A DNA stretch of 64,000 nucleotides from CAJQQY01 sp045104975 (GTDB lineage: Bacteria > Bacteroidota > Bacteroidia > Chitinophagales > Saprospiraceae), in contig JBGCCY010000023.1 of assembly GCA_045104975.1 (NCBI GenBank), positions 1-64,000 on the forward strand. The letters are read 5' to 3'. The translations under genes were made by a program, and so were the position numbers. Below are positions 45,790-53,565 of this stretch, in pieces. Positions within the stretch are counted from its first letter, which is position 1. Every line of letters begins with the position of its first letter. The notes under the pieces were generated by a model. The model saw only the letters and a list, made by a program, of their open reading frames with translations, had not been told where the DNA came from and ran no database searches.

Positions 45790-46377
45790 TTATGCGACGT
45801 TCGCCAATTGGTTTTTATTTGATAATTTGACAAATTCATTCACTACAATTTCTGTCACATAGCGAGTTACACCATCTTTATCTTCATATGACCGATGTGT
45901 CAATTTTCCTTGAATCGCTACCTCGTCACCTTTGTTTAAAATCTTTTGAAAGTTCTCTGCATTTTTTCCCCATGCCACTAAATTGTGCCATTGCGTTTCG
46001 ATTACTTTTTCACCTTTTGCATTTTTATAAATGTCGTTAGTAGCGATAGAAACGTTAGCGACAAATCTGCCACTTTCTAATTGTTTTACTTCTGGGCTTT
46101 TTCCTAATCGTCCGATAAGTTGAACATTGTTTCTTAGATTACTCATATTGTTATTTTTTTTAGATTTGTTAAATGAATTAAAATTCTCCTTCTTTGAAAG
46201 GTTATTTGCGGTAATTTTCAGATCGTGATTTTTTCCTAAACCTATCTGATTCACAGGTTTTTGGAAAAATTGCTTTGCTTGTTTCGTGTAAGTTTTAAAA
46301 TCGATTACTAAGTATTTTAAAAAATCGTTAGCTGTTTTTAAAAAGCCTTTAGTTGAATAAATATTTGTATTTTCCAT
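45790..46377 (-). CDS. ssb: Single-stranded DNA-binding protein with possible N-terminal extension
   Basis: Residues 78-195 are a complete short SSB with OB-fold (MSNLRNNVQLIGRLGKSPEVKQLESGRFVANVSIATND...THRSYEDKDGVTRYVTEIVVNEFVKL), the small form common in Bacteroidota, without the acidic tail used for partner binding. An open in-frame 77-residue extension precedes it, Lys/Asn-rich and helical, from an ATG at 46377. The usual start would be the ATG at 46146. The extension is free of stops over 231 AT-rich bases, so it may be translated, but the core alone matches family length. The probable leader has a terminator-like hairpin. Confidence 0.85.
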   Translation of the reverse strand: MENTNIYSTKGFLKTANDFLKYLVIDFKTYTKQAKQFFQKPVNQIGLGKNHDLKITANNLSKKENFNSFNKSKKNNNMSNLRNNVQLIGRLGKSPEVKQLESGRFVANVSIATNDIYKNAKGEKVIETQWHNLVAWGKNAENFQKILNKGDEVAIQGKLTHRSYEDKDGVTRYVTEIVVNEFVKLSNKNQLANVA

Positions 46378-46437
46378 GGTATGTATGTTTTCTTTTTTGT
46401 TAAATCAAAACACATTTGTGTGATGTTTTTAAAAAGA

Positions 46438-46457
46438 GCGCGACACTTTCGCCGCGC
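46438..46457 (-). promoter_or_regulatory. Terminator-like hairpin in the ssb leader
   Basis: On the minus strand GCGCGGC pairs with GTCGCGC around GAAAGT, followed by TCTTTTT. It lies between the probable -7 box at 46497-46504 and the ATG at 46377, and no gene end lies upstream on this strand. An attenuator is a reasonable guess. Confidence 0.6.
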
Positions 46458-46496
46458 CTAAAACGTGTAACACAATATTTTAAATGATTGATAATA

Positions 46497-46504
46497 CAAA
46501 GATA
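46497..46504 (-). promoter_or_regulatory. Probable -7 box for ssb
   Basis: TATCTTTG on the minus strand is a perfect TAnnTTTG match, about 120 bases before the ATG at 46377. Confidence 0.5.
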
Positions 46505-46651
46505 GGGGGAGGTGCAAGCGATAGTCGTTTTTTAAATGAGTAGTGCCGATTGTAGCCGTTTGCAAACGAATTAAAACAAAGAAACAAAATCTAACTAACT
46601 GATTACTAACACTTTACAACCTAACATCAAAAATAGAAATTTTAAATAAAA

Positions 46652-47410
46652 ATGAAAATACAATACCTCTCCGACCTCCATTTCGAATTCCCACAAAACC
46701 GAAAGTGGCTCAAAGAAAATCCTATCATTCCAAAAGGAGACATCTTACTCGTCGCAGGAGACACCTATCACTTAGGAAATCAATTTACCAATCCATGGAT
46801 TTTTGATGAGTTGTCTGACAAGTTTGAGCAAGTATTTTTGATTCCAGGCAATCATGAATATTATGGAAAATATGACATCGCTCAATCCAAAGATCAACTC
46901 CGAATTGAAGTGCGACCAAACGTCACTTTACTCCATAATCATGCGATGGAATATAAAGGTGTCCAATTTATTTTTTCTACCCTTTGGTCAAAAGTGGAAA
47001 AACATATTGCTGCAGTTTACAAAGGCATGTATGATTTTCGGATGATCCACTTTGACGGAGAACCTTTTTCGGTTGCACATTATAATGAATTACATCAAGT
47101 GAGTTTAAATTTTTTGACCAACGCCATTGCGCAAAAAACCGTTGACAAATGTGTGGTCATGACTCACCATCTTCCTAGCGAAAAGTGCAATGCCGCAGAA
47201 TTTCAAGGAAGTGCATTGAACGAAGGATTTTGTACAGACTTAACAAATTGGATAAAAGACTTACCAATCGATTTCTGGATTTATGGACACAGTCATCGGA
47301 ATATGCCAGATTTCAAAATTGGTGGAACTCAATTGTTGACGAATCAGTTAGGATATGTTGGATTCGGAGAACATGGAAGTTTTCGGAGAGACGCGACTTT
47401 CGTTCTGTAA
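46652..47410 (+). CDS. Calcineurin-like metallophosphoesterase
   Basis: The 252-residue cytosolic enzyme has the metal-binding blocks of this family: Asp8 and His10 (SDLHFE), Asp37 (VAGDTYH), Asn67-His68 (GNHEYYG), a His pair in VMTHHLPS and the final GHSH (YGHSHRN). It should be an active phosphatase or phosphodiesterase; the substrate is unknown. The stop codon is followed at once by a double-hairpin element, then by two nucleotidyltransferase genes in the same direction. Phosphoesterases of this fold occur in RNA 3'-end processing and repair, so a shared job is possible. Confidence 0.9.
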   Translation: MKIQYLSDLHFEFPQNRKWLKENPIIPKGDILLVAGDTYHLGNQFTNPWIFDELSDKFEQVFLIPGNHEYYGKYDIAQSKDQLRIEVRPNVTLLHNHAMEYKGVQFIFSTLWSKVEKHIAAVYKGMYDFRMIHFDGEPFSVAHYNELHQVSLNFLTNAIAQKTVDKCVVMTHHLPSEKCNAAEFQGSALNEGFCTDLTNWIKDLPIDFWIYGHSHRNMPDFKIGGTQLLTNQLGYVGFGEHGSFRRDATFVL

Positions 47411-47500
47411 GACGACTTTCCAAGTCGTTTTCAACAAGCGAGTCCTTGAAAAAGATACAACTTAAATTTACTAACGATTAAACGACTCGGAGAGTCGTCC
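47411..47500. repeat. Double-hairpin element, copy 2
   Basis: Hairpin ACGACTT-TCC-AAGTCGT (47412-47428) and hairpin ACGACTC-GGA-GAGTCGT (47482-47498) are separated by a 53-base AT-rich spacer. The second is the reverse complement of the first with two compensated changes. It begins right after the phosphoesterase stop and ends 10 bases before the next ATG. Its outer ends match the element at 49353-49431. Confidence 0.9.
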
Positions 47501-47510
47501 TACGAGAGAC

Positions 47511-48275
47511 ATGAAAAAAATTATCCAAGAAAGATTACTCAACATTCAAAAAGAAAAAAATATCAAAATCCTTTTCTCTAGCGAAAGTGGAAGTCGAGGT
47601 TGGGGATTCCCTTCGCCCGATAGCGATTATGATGTTCGCTTTTTTTACGTTCGATCTAAAAATGAATACTTGTCAATCAGCGACGGAAAGGATCAATATG
47701 ATTTCCCCATCAATGATTTGTTAGACATCAACGGTTGGGACATTCGCAAAGCACTTCGATTGATGATGAAGTCGAATGCTTCTCCTTTGGAATGGTTGCA
47801 ATCACCAATCGTTTACATGGAGGAATCTGGAATTCGAGAGGAAATTTTCAACTTGGCAAAAAAGTATTTTATTCCGCGAGCAACGGCACATCATTATTTA
47901 GGCATTTCCAAAAATCTATTGGAACAAGGAATCGTGGGGGAGGAATTTAAAATCAAAAAATACTTTTACGTTTTGCGTTCCTTGCTTTCTGCAAAATGGA
48001 TTATTGATAAAAATGAAATTGCGCCAATGGAGTTTCATCTTTTGATGGAGCAAATTCAAAATCGAACTGAATTGGTGGAAGCAATAAATATTTTATGGGA
48101 AAAGAAAAAAATCGCCTTGGAAGGTGCATTGACTGCTGTCCAACCAATTATTCATGATTTTGTAAAAACAGAATTTGCCAGATGTGACGAGGCAGTCAAA
48201 AATATTGAACGACGGGACAATGATAAAACGGAGTTAGATATTTTTTTTAGAAAAATAATTGAACAATACGGTTAG
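47511..48275 (+). CDS. RlaP/YcgL-type nucleotidyltransferase, first of pair
   Basis: The 254-residue protein is of the polymerase-beta fold. GSRGWGFPSPDSDYDVRF (27-44) holds the GS motif and the paired carboxylates (Asp39, Asp41). NGWDIRKALRLMMKSNASPLEWLQSPIVY and the helical C-terminus are typical of COG3541 (PF10127), named RlaP for its proposed role in RNA repair. It probably transfers a nucleotide to an RNA end or another acceptor; neither is established. The next gene, a divergent paralogue, starts 2 bases after the stop. Confidence 0.85.
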   Translation: MKKIIQERLLNIQKEKNIKILFSSESGSRGWGFPSPDSDYDVRFFYVRSKNEYLSISDGKDQYDFPINDLLDINGWDIRKALRLMMKSNASPLEWLQSPIVYMEESGIREEIFNLAKKYFIPRATAHHYLGISKNLLEQGIVGEEFKIKKYFYVLRSLLSAKWIIDKNEIAPMEFHLLMEQIQNRTELVEAINILWEKKKIALEGALTAVQPIIHDFVKTEFARCDEAVKNIERRDNDKTELDIFFRKIIEQYG

Positions 48276-48277
48276 TC

Positions 48278-49381
48278 ATGACAATCCAAGATTTAAGAGA
48301 TAACAATTTAATTCTCCTAGAATGCATTTCAGGCAGTCGAGCTTACGGGCTCGACTTGCCTACTTCTGATACTGACTTAAAAGGTGTTTTTATTTTACCA
48401 AAAGAAAAATACTATGGTTTGGATTATATTCCACAGGTTGCCAACGAAACTAATGATGAAGTTTTTTATGAGTTAAAAAGGTTCTTTGAATTGTTGGCTA
48501 AAAACAATCCGAACATTTTGGAATTACTCAATACCCCTGAGGATAAAATTATTTTCAAGCATCCACTTTTTGAAAAATTAGATGCATCTCTTTTTCTTTC
48601 CAAAAAATGTAAACAATCATTTGCTGGTTATGCGATGGCTCAAATCAAAAAAGCACGAGGTTTGAATAAAAAAATAGTTAACCCAATTGCGAAGGAGAAA
48701 AAAAACATTCTACATTTTTGCTATGTCATTCATAGGCAAGGATCAATTCCACTTTTAGATTGGTTAGAAAAAAATAATTTCCAGCAAGAGAATTGTGGAT
48801 TGGTCAACGTTGCTCATATGAAAAATTTGTACGCTCTTTTTTATGATAAAAATGGAGAAGCAAATTTTAATGGTGTAATGAAAAAAGAAACTGCCAATGA
48901 TGTTTTGTTAAGTAGTGTTCCGAAAGGAACAGAGCCAATTTCTCATCTTTCATTTAATCTGGATGGCTATGCGAAATATTGCAAAGATTACAAAGAATAT
49001 TGGAGTTGGGTAAAATTGCGCAACGAAGCTCGCTATGAAAATACTGTCGAACATGGAAAAAATTATGATACCAAAAATATGATGCACACGTTTCGATTAT
49101 TACAAATGGCGGAGGAAATTTTGAGAGATGGAAAAGTAAATGTGCATCGAGAAAATCGAGAGGAATTATTGGCCATTCGATTTGGAAAATTTTCCTACGA
49201 TGAACTCATCGAAAAATCCAATCAGCTAATTCAAAATGTTGAAGCGGCCTATTCGATTAGTCATTTGCCAAAAGCTCCAAATATTGAATTGATTGAAAAA
49301 ATGTTAATTGAGATCAGAGACCAATGGTATCAGAATCATTCTTTTATTTCGCAAGACGACTTTCCAAGTCGTTTTCACTAA
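48278..49381 (+). CDS. RlaP/YcgL-type nucleotidyltransferase, second of pair
   Basis: The 367-residue protein has the same fold: CISGSRAYGLDLPTSDTDLKGVFILP with Gly19-Ser20 and Asp31/Asp33. ELKRFFELLAKNNPNILELLNTPEDKI and a long helical C-terminal part follow (YKEYWSWVKLRNEARYENTVEHGKNYDTKNMMHTFRLL). It is translationally close to the first (2-base gap), so the two may form a complex. The last nine residues (QDDFPSRFH) are encoded by a copy of the double-hairpin element, so the element has been captured into the coding end. Confidence 0.85.
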   Translation: MTIQDLRDNNLILLECISGSRAYGLDLPTSDTDLKGVFILPKEKYYGLDYIPQVANETNDEVFYELKRFFELLAKNNPNILELLNTPEDKIIFKHPLFEKLDASLFLSKKCKQSFAGYAMAQIKKARGLNKKIVNPIAKEKKNILHFCYVIHRQGSIPLLDWLEKNNFQQENCGLVNVAHMKNLYALFYDKNGEANFNGVMKKETANDVLLSSVPKGTEPISHLSFNLDGYAKYCKDYKEYWSWVKLRNEARYENTVEHGKNYDTKNMMHTFRLLQMAEEILRDGKVNVHRENREELLAIRFGKFSYDELIEKSNQLIQNVEAAYSISHLPKAPNIELIEKMLIEIRDQWYQNHSFISQDDFPSRFH

Positions 49382-49431
49382 ACGAGTATAATATTACTAA
49401 ATGATAAACGACTCGGAGAGTCGTCTTACGA
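49353..49431. repeat. Double-hairpin element, copy 3
   Basis: The first 25 bases repeat 47409-47433 exactly and the last 20 or so repeat 47481-47500 with one change; only the spacer is shorter. Hairpins ACGACTT-TCC-AAGTCGT and ACGACTC-GGA-GAGTCGT are again present. It overlaps the last nine codons of the second nucleotidyltransferase. Confidence 0.9.
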
Positions 49432-49470
49432 AAAATCATTAAGTTTGCACAGACAAAAAAAATCAAACAC

Positions 49471-49998
49471 ATGTTTAAAAATAAAACAGTCCGAAATATT
49501 ATTATCCTTTTTATCGTCATCGCCAATATCGGTTGCGATCAAATTTCCAAAAAAGTAGTTCGTGAATCTGTCGAGCCAGGAGATCGTATCGAAATCATCA
49601 ATCAAAATTTTCTATTGATGAATGTCGAAAATGATGGAGCGTTTTTGAGTTTGGGAAGTAATTTCTCTCCTATGCTTAAAAGTATTTTGCTACTTGGTTT
49701 GCCTTTGATGATGTTGATAGGAGTTTTGTTTTATCTTTTTACACAAACGAAATTACCAAAGATCGCTCTGATCGGTTGGAGTTTTGTCATCGGCGGCGGA
49801 ATTGGAAATATGTATGATCGCATCAAATTTGGTTCGGTGACTGATTTTTTATTTATCGATTTAGGAGGTGTTTTCAGGACAGGAGTTTTTAATATGGCGG
49901 ATGTTTCGATTATGGTTGGAATGGGGTTTTTGATTTTATTTTACATTCAAGATTCGATAAAAAAAGAAGAACCTCCTTTAGAAATGGATCCTCAATAA
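49471..49998 (+). CDS. lspA: Lipoprotein signal peptidase (signal peptidase II)
   Basis: The 175-residue inner-membrane protease has four helices and the family motifs: CDQISKKVV after the first helix, NVENDGAFLSLG (52-62), GGGIGNMYDR (108-117), and the two catalytic aspartates Asp125 (VTDFLFID) and Asp144 (VFNMADVSIMVG). It cleaves prolipoproteins ahead of the lipidated Cys, so it processes lipoproteins such as those encoded elsewhere in this window. The methyltransferase gene follows 13 bases later, possibly in one operon. Confidence 0.95.
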   Translation: MFKNKTVRNIIILFIVIANIGCDQISKKVVRESVEPGDRIEIINQNFLLMNVENDGAFLSLGSNFSPMLKSILLLGLPLMMLIGVLFYLFTQTKLPKIALIGWSFVIGGGIGNMYDRIKFGSVTDFLFIDLGGVFRTGVFNMADVSIMVGMGFLILFYIQDSIKKEEPPLEMDPQ

Positions 49999-50011
49999 AT
50001 AATTTTGGACA

Positions 50012-50638
50012 ATGGATCGAAATAAAATTGCCGTTAACGTTTTTGATAAATTGGCCAAAACGTATCAAGACAAATTTATGAATGTAGATTTGTACAAAGA
50101 TTCATTTGATCTTTTTTGTCAAAATATTAAACATAGAGATTCCGAAATTTTAGAAATCGCTTGTGGCCCAGGTAATATCACTAAACATCTTTTAGCTAAA
50201 AGTCCTGACCTTAAAATACTAGGAATTGATTTAGCGCCCAACATGATTGATTTGGCAAAAATCAATAATCCAACTGCCAATTTTCAAGTGATGGATTGTC
50301 GAAATATTGAAATGTTTGATAAAAAATTCGACGCCATCATGTGCGGATTTTGCTTACCCTACCTTTCCAAAGAAGAAACTTCCAAATTAATTTTAGATGC
50401 TTCCACTCTTTTAAATCCAAGTGGCTTATTTTATTTGAGTACGATGGAAGATGATTATTCTAACTCAACTTTTAAAAAAGGAAGTTCTGGGGATGAGATC
50501 TTTATGCATTATTATCCTTTTAATTTTTTAGAAAATATATTGAATAAAAATCATTTTAAAATACTACATTTTGAACGGAAGAAATATTTTCATAATGAAG
50601 AAGAGACTACGGACTTGATTGTTATTGCGCAAATTTGA
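50012..50638 (+). CDS. Class I SAM-dependent methyltransferase
   Basis: The 208-residue cytosolic protein has the SAM-binding motif I ILEIACGPGN (46-55), the acidic motif II LGIDLAPNMID, QVMDCRNI and motif IV FDAIMCGFCLPYLS. The substrate is unknown; the layout fits the small-molecule group of UbiE/BioC-like enzymes. It follows lspA at 13 bases. Its stop codon (50636-50638) lies inside the first arm of an 18-bp inverted repeat. Confidence 0.85.
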   Translation: MDRNKIAVNVFDKLAKTYQDKFMNVDLYKDSFDLFCQNIKHRDSEILEIACGPGNITKHLLAKSPDLKILGIDLAPNMIDLAKINNPTANFQVMDCRNIEMFDKKFDAIMCGFCLPYLSKEETSKLILDASTLLNPSGLFYLSTMEDDYSNSTFKKGSSGDEIFMHYYPFNFLENILNKNHFKILHFERKKYFHNEEETTDLIVIAQI

Positions 50639-50708
50639 CGGTTAAACTGTTTCAGCATGGAGAAAAACCGTCAAACAATTAGCGAAGCGAAAACAGTATA
50701 ACCGTCAA
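50635..50708 (+). terminator. Inverted repeat overlapping a stop codon
   Basis: TTGACGGTTAAACTGTTT (50635-50652) pairs with 50691-50708 with one mismatch. The loop holds ACCGTCAA and AGCGAAGCG, words shared with the cluster at 33275. The arm contains the methyltransferase stop. Confidence 0.7.
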
Positions 50709-50743
50709 ATTCATCTCCATCATTTTTTTCTTATTTTCGCTTT

Positions 50744-52270
50744 ATGAAAAACCTCAATCATAAAGTCTTTTGGATTCCTTTCTTTTTAGTTTTACTCTCC
50801 TTGCTTTTTAGTTTTTTAGATCAAAAATTATTTCTCGAAAAAACAACTGCTGCCAATAATTGGATTCTTGATAATTTCGGAATTCTATTTTCATGGAGCA
50901 CTTTTGTTTTTCTTATTTTATTGGTTTTCGTTTATTTTTCTCCTTTGGGAAATGTCAAAATTGGTGGCGAAAATGCTAAACCGATTTTAAGTAAATGGAA
51001 ATGGTTTTCGATCACTATTTGTACGACGATTGCAACAGGAATTTTATTTTGGGGCGCTGCTGAACCTTTGACTCACATGCATAAACCTCCGCTTGGTTTA
51101 GGTGTCGCAGCAGCTTCGGAAGGAGCACAAGATTTTGCAATGTCAACCATGTTTATGCATTGGACATTTTCGCCGTATGGAATTTATACCGTTGGAGGAT
51201 TGCTATTCGCTTTGTGTTTTTACAATTTCAAACAGCGATTTAGTTTAGGTTCTTTGTTTTATCCTTTGAGGGGGAAATCGGTGGAAGGAAATTTAGCACA
51301 TGGAATTGATGCAATTTGTTTGTACAGTTTAGTTGCTGGAATGGCTGCTAGTTTAGGAACTGGAATGTTGACGATTTCAGGAGGAATGAATGCGATTTTT
51401 AAAATAGAACAAACAACATTTTTACTAGGAATGATTGGTTTATTAATTGTGATTTCATTTGTTTTTTCTTCCATTTCAGGTTTGCAAAAAGGAATTAAAG
51501 TTTTGTCAGACATCAATATTAAAATATTTTTCGGCCTAGCTATTTTCATCTTTTTGACTGGCCCAACTATGGAAATGTTAACTTTTGGTTGGAACGGAAT
51601 TCAAGATTATGTCATCAACTTTGTACCAAGAAGTTTGAGTTTGGGAAATGAATTGGATGATACTTGGCGAAATAGTTGGACAGCTTTTTATTTTGCCAAT
51701 TGGATGGCATGGGCACCGATTAGTACTTTATTTTTAGGATTCCTTTCGGTGGGATATCGAGTGCGAACATTTATTCATTTCAATTTAATTTTTCCTTCTT
51801 TGTTCAGCATGGTTTGGATGATAATTTTGAGTGGAACAACTATGTCGGTTGACCTCGCAGAGGGAACAATTTTTCCTCTCAATCAAATTATGGCAGAGCA
51901 AGGTGTGCAAGGTGTTATTTTTGGTTTGCTTAAATATTTGCCTTGGGAAAGTTTTGTAAGTATCATTTTTCTCTTCGTTACTTTTTTATCATTTGTGACG
52001 GCAGCTGATTCAAATACAACTGCGATGAGTAATATTTCTAATCACGGAATTTCACCTGAGAATCCAGAATCACCTTTGACGACTAAAATTATTTGGGGCG
52101 TTTTGATTGGAGGAATTTCGTTTGTGATGGTTTCTTCAACTGGAATTGATGGAGTGAGAATGTTGTCTAATTTGGGTGGATTTCCTGCTTTGTGGTTATT
52201 TATGTTTGTGGGGTTAAGTTTGGGAAAATTGGTTTGGATGAGTTACTCTGATATAAAATATTTTGGCTAG
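50744..52270 (+). CDS. BCCT-family transporter (betaine/choline/carnitine type)
   Basis: The 508-residue protein has 12 predicted helices and the conserved BCCT segments: FWGAAEPLTHMHKPP, MFMHWTFSPYGIYTVGGLLFA (the Trp-rich substrate-site helix), LATGMLTISGG-like SLGTGMLTISGGMNAIF, DDTWRNSWTAFYFANWMAWAPISTLFLG and FVTAADSNTTAMSN. Such carriers import quaternary amines, often for osmoprotection, with Na+ or H+. The GxG motif that separates Na+ from H+ coupling is not clear by eye. It is monocistronic. Confidence 0.9.
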   Translation: MKNLNHKVFWIPFFLVLLSLLFSFLDQKLFLEKTTAANNWILDNFGILFSWSTFVFLILLVFVYFSPLGNVKIGGENAKPILSKWKWFSITICTTIATGILFWGAAEPLTHMHKPPLGLGVAAASEGAQDFAMSTMFMHWTFSPYGIYTVGGLLFALCFYNFKQRFSLGSLFYPLRGKSVEGNLAHGIDAICLYSLVAGMAASLGTGMLTISGGMNAIFKIEQTTFLLGMIGLLIVISFVFSSISGLQKGIKVLSDINIKIFFGLAIFIFLTGPTMEMLTFGWNGIQDYVINFVPRSLSLGNELDDTWRNSWTAFYFANWMAWAPISTLFLGFLSVGYRVRTFIHFNLIFPSLFSMVWMIILSGTTMSVDLAEGTIFPLNQIMAEQGVQGVIFGLLKYLPWESFVSIIFLFVTFLSFVTAADSNTTAMSNISNHGISPENPESPLTTKIIWGVLIGGISFVMVSSTGIDGVRMLSNLGGFPALWLFMFVGLSLGKLVWMSYSDIKYFG

Positions 52271-52273
52271 CAT

Positions 52274-52292
52274 GTGGTGGTCTGCTTTAGCT
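52274..52292. repeat. Short dispersed repeat, copy 1
   Basis: GTGGTGGTCTGCTTTAGCT recurs with one change at 54931-54949. Both copies lie just past housekeeping genes. Confidence 0.6.
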
Positions 52293-52354
52293 TAAACTTC
52301 TTCTGACTATTTGTTGTTTATTCATTATCTTTACATTAATAAAAATTCAATAAA

Positions 52355-52834
52355 ATGGATACGCCAAAAGTAGACGATGCGGTAATTCAAGAGGTGCTGG
52401 ATATTTTTTCAAAACACCTGGAAGGTAATAGTTTTAGAAAAACACCTGAGCGATTTGCTATCCTCGAAGAAATTTACAAACGTAATGATCACTTCGATGC
52501 GGAAGCATTATATATTCACATGAAGAACCAAAACTATCGAGTGAGTCGTGCAACGGTTTATAATACTTTGGAACTTTTGGTCAGTTGTGATTTAGTAAAG
52601 AAGCATCAGTTTGGTAAAAACTTAGCACAATACGAGAAATCTCATGGCTACAAACAACACGATCATTTGATCTGCGTTGATTGTGGGAAGGTACTAGAGT
52701 TTTGCGATCCTAGAATTCAGCAAATCAAAAATATGATGGGCGATATTTTAAAATTTAAAGTCGTCGATCATTCTTTGAACTTATATGGTAACTGTGATGG
52801 GGCTTGTCCTCGTACCCAGAAAAAAGAGGAATAA
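52355..52834 (+). CDS. Fur-family transcriptional regulator
   Basis: The 159-residue protein has the winged-helix of Fur (RKTPERFAILEEIYKRNDHFDAEALYIHMKNQNYRVSRATVYNTLELLVSCDLV) and the metal-sensing part HDHLICVDCGKVLEFCDP with Cys107/Cys110 and a second pair in NCDGACP, a structural zinc site. It controls iron uptake (Fur) or peroxide response (PerR); the sequence does not decide between them. A -7-like TATCTTTA lies about 28 bases upstream. Gene name left blank for that reason. Confidence 0.9.
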   Translation: MDTPKVDDAVIQEVLDIFSKHLEGNSFRKTPERFAILEEIYKRNDHFDAEALYIHMKNQNYRVSRATVYNTLELLVSCDLVKKHQFGKNLAQYEKSHGYKQHDHLICVDCGKVLEFCDPRIQQIKNMMGDILKFKVVDHSLNLYGNCDGACPRTQKKEE

Positions 52835-52953
52835 TATTGTTTCTTCCTCCGATTCAACCCTTTGGTGATTTTTTTTCATAAAAAAGATACTTCTAAGTAA
52901 CTTTTCTCTTGAAAATTTAGTTGAACCAAAAAACAACTTTAAAACAAACACTC

Positions 52954-53295
52954 ATGACTCATTCATTTTCTCAACACAACGATCAAATTCAAATACTCCA
53001 AGTACACAGTCTTCTCAACGAATACGATAATAAATCTATAATGCAAGATGTCGAAAATCAAATTAGCCAAGGTTGGACTAAATTTGTACTCGACCTTTCT
53101 TTAATGGATATTATGAATAGCGTAGGTTTGAATTTTTTGATTTTCATGATGAAAAAATCCCAAAAATCAGGAGGTAATTTGGCGGTCGCTAATGCTTCTG
53201 ATAATATTGTCAAACTACTCGAAGTGACCAAACTGAAATCATTTTTTCAATTATCTCCTTCGGTGGATGAAGCAATGAAAAATTTGGAAGGGTAA
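52954..53295 (+). CDS. STAS-domain protein (anti-sigma-factor antagonist type)
   Basis: From the ATG at 52954 (MTHSFSQ) the protein has 113 residues, the usual length of a stand-alone STAS domain; a TTG at 52921 would add 11 residues. The core has VLDLSLMDIMNSVGLNFLIFMMKKSQKSGGNLAVANASDNIVKLLEVTKLKSFF, with the Ser in MNSVGL at the usual phosphorylation site. Such proteins bind anti-sigma kinases in partner-switching, but no kinase or phosphatase gene is adjacent. A strong terminator follows. Confidence 0.9.
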   Translation: MTHSFSQHNDQIQILQVHSLLNEYDNKSIMQDVENQISQGWTKFVLDLSLMDIMNSVGLNFLIFMMKKSQKSGGNLAVANASDNIVKLLEVTKLKSFFQLSPSVDEAMKNLEG

Positions 53296-53320
53296 AATTG
53301 AATAATCTTTATATCAAAAC

Positions 53321-53357
53321 AAAAAGGTGAATTATCTTCAGGATAATTCACCTTTTT
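53321..53357 (+). terminator. Terminator of the STAS gene
   Basis: AAAAAGGTGAATTATC (53321-53336) pairs perfectly with GATAATTCACCTTTTT (53342-53357), and a T-rich run follows. Confidence 0.9.
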
Positions 53358-53475
53358 TATTTTTCCAAAAGTTGATATCTATTTTTGATTATCAACTCAA
53401 ATTAATCGCCTCAAAAAACTTTTCCACATTCCAATCAAATACTTGTAAAAGATTAGTCCTGAATAAGAAAGTTTG

Positions 53476-53483
53476 TATCTTTG
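53476..53483 (+). promoter_or_regulatory. Probable -7 box for purA
   Basis: TATCTTTG is a perfect TAnnTTTG match 82 bases before the purA ATG, leaving a leader of roughly 75 bases. Confidence 0.55.
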
Positions 53484-53507
53484 ACTTTAATTATTCCTCA
53501 ATAATTA

Positions 53508-53548
53508 AAAACCTAACAGACAGCAAAGTGTGTTAGGTTTTGGTTTTT
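53508..53548 (+). promoter_or_regulatory. Terminator-like hairpin in the purA leader
   Basis: AAAACCTAACA (53508-53518) pairs perfectly with TGTTAGGTTTT (53531-53541), followed by GGTTTTT. It lies between the -7 box and the ATG. The upstream STAS gene already has its own terminator, so this one probably acts on purA itself. Confidence 0.6.
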
Positions 53549-53565
53549 GATCAAATAACTTAATT

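Noticed and set aside
53327..53536. 69-codon plus-strand reading frame between the STAS gene and purA
   Set aside because: It covers the STAS terminator, the purA -7 box and the leader hairpin. Its composition is not protein-like.
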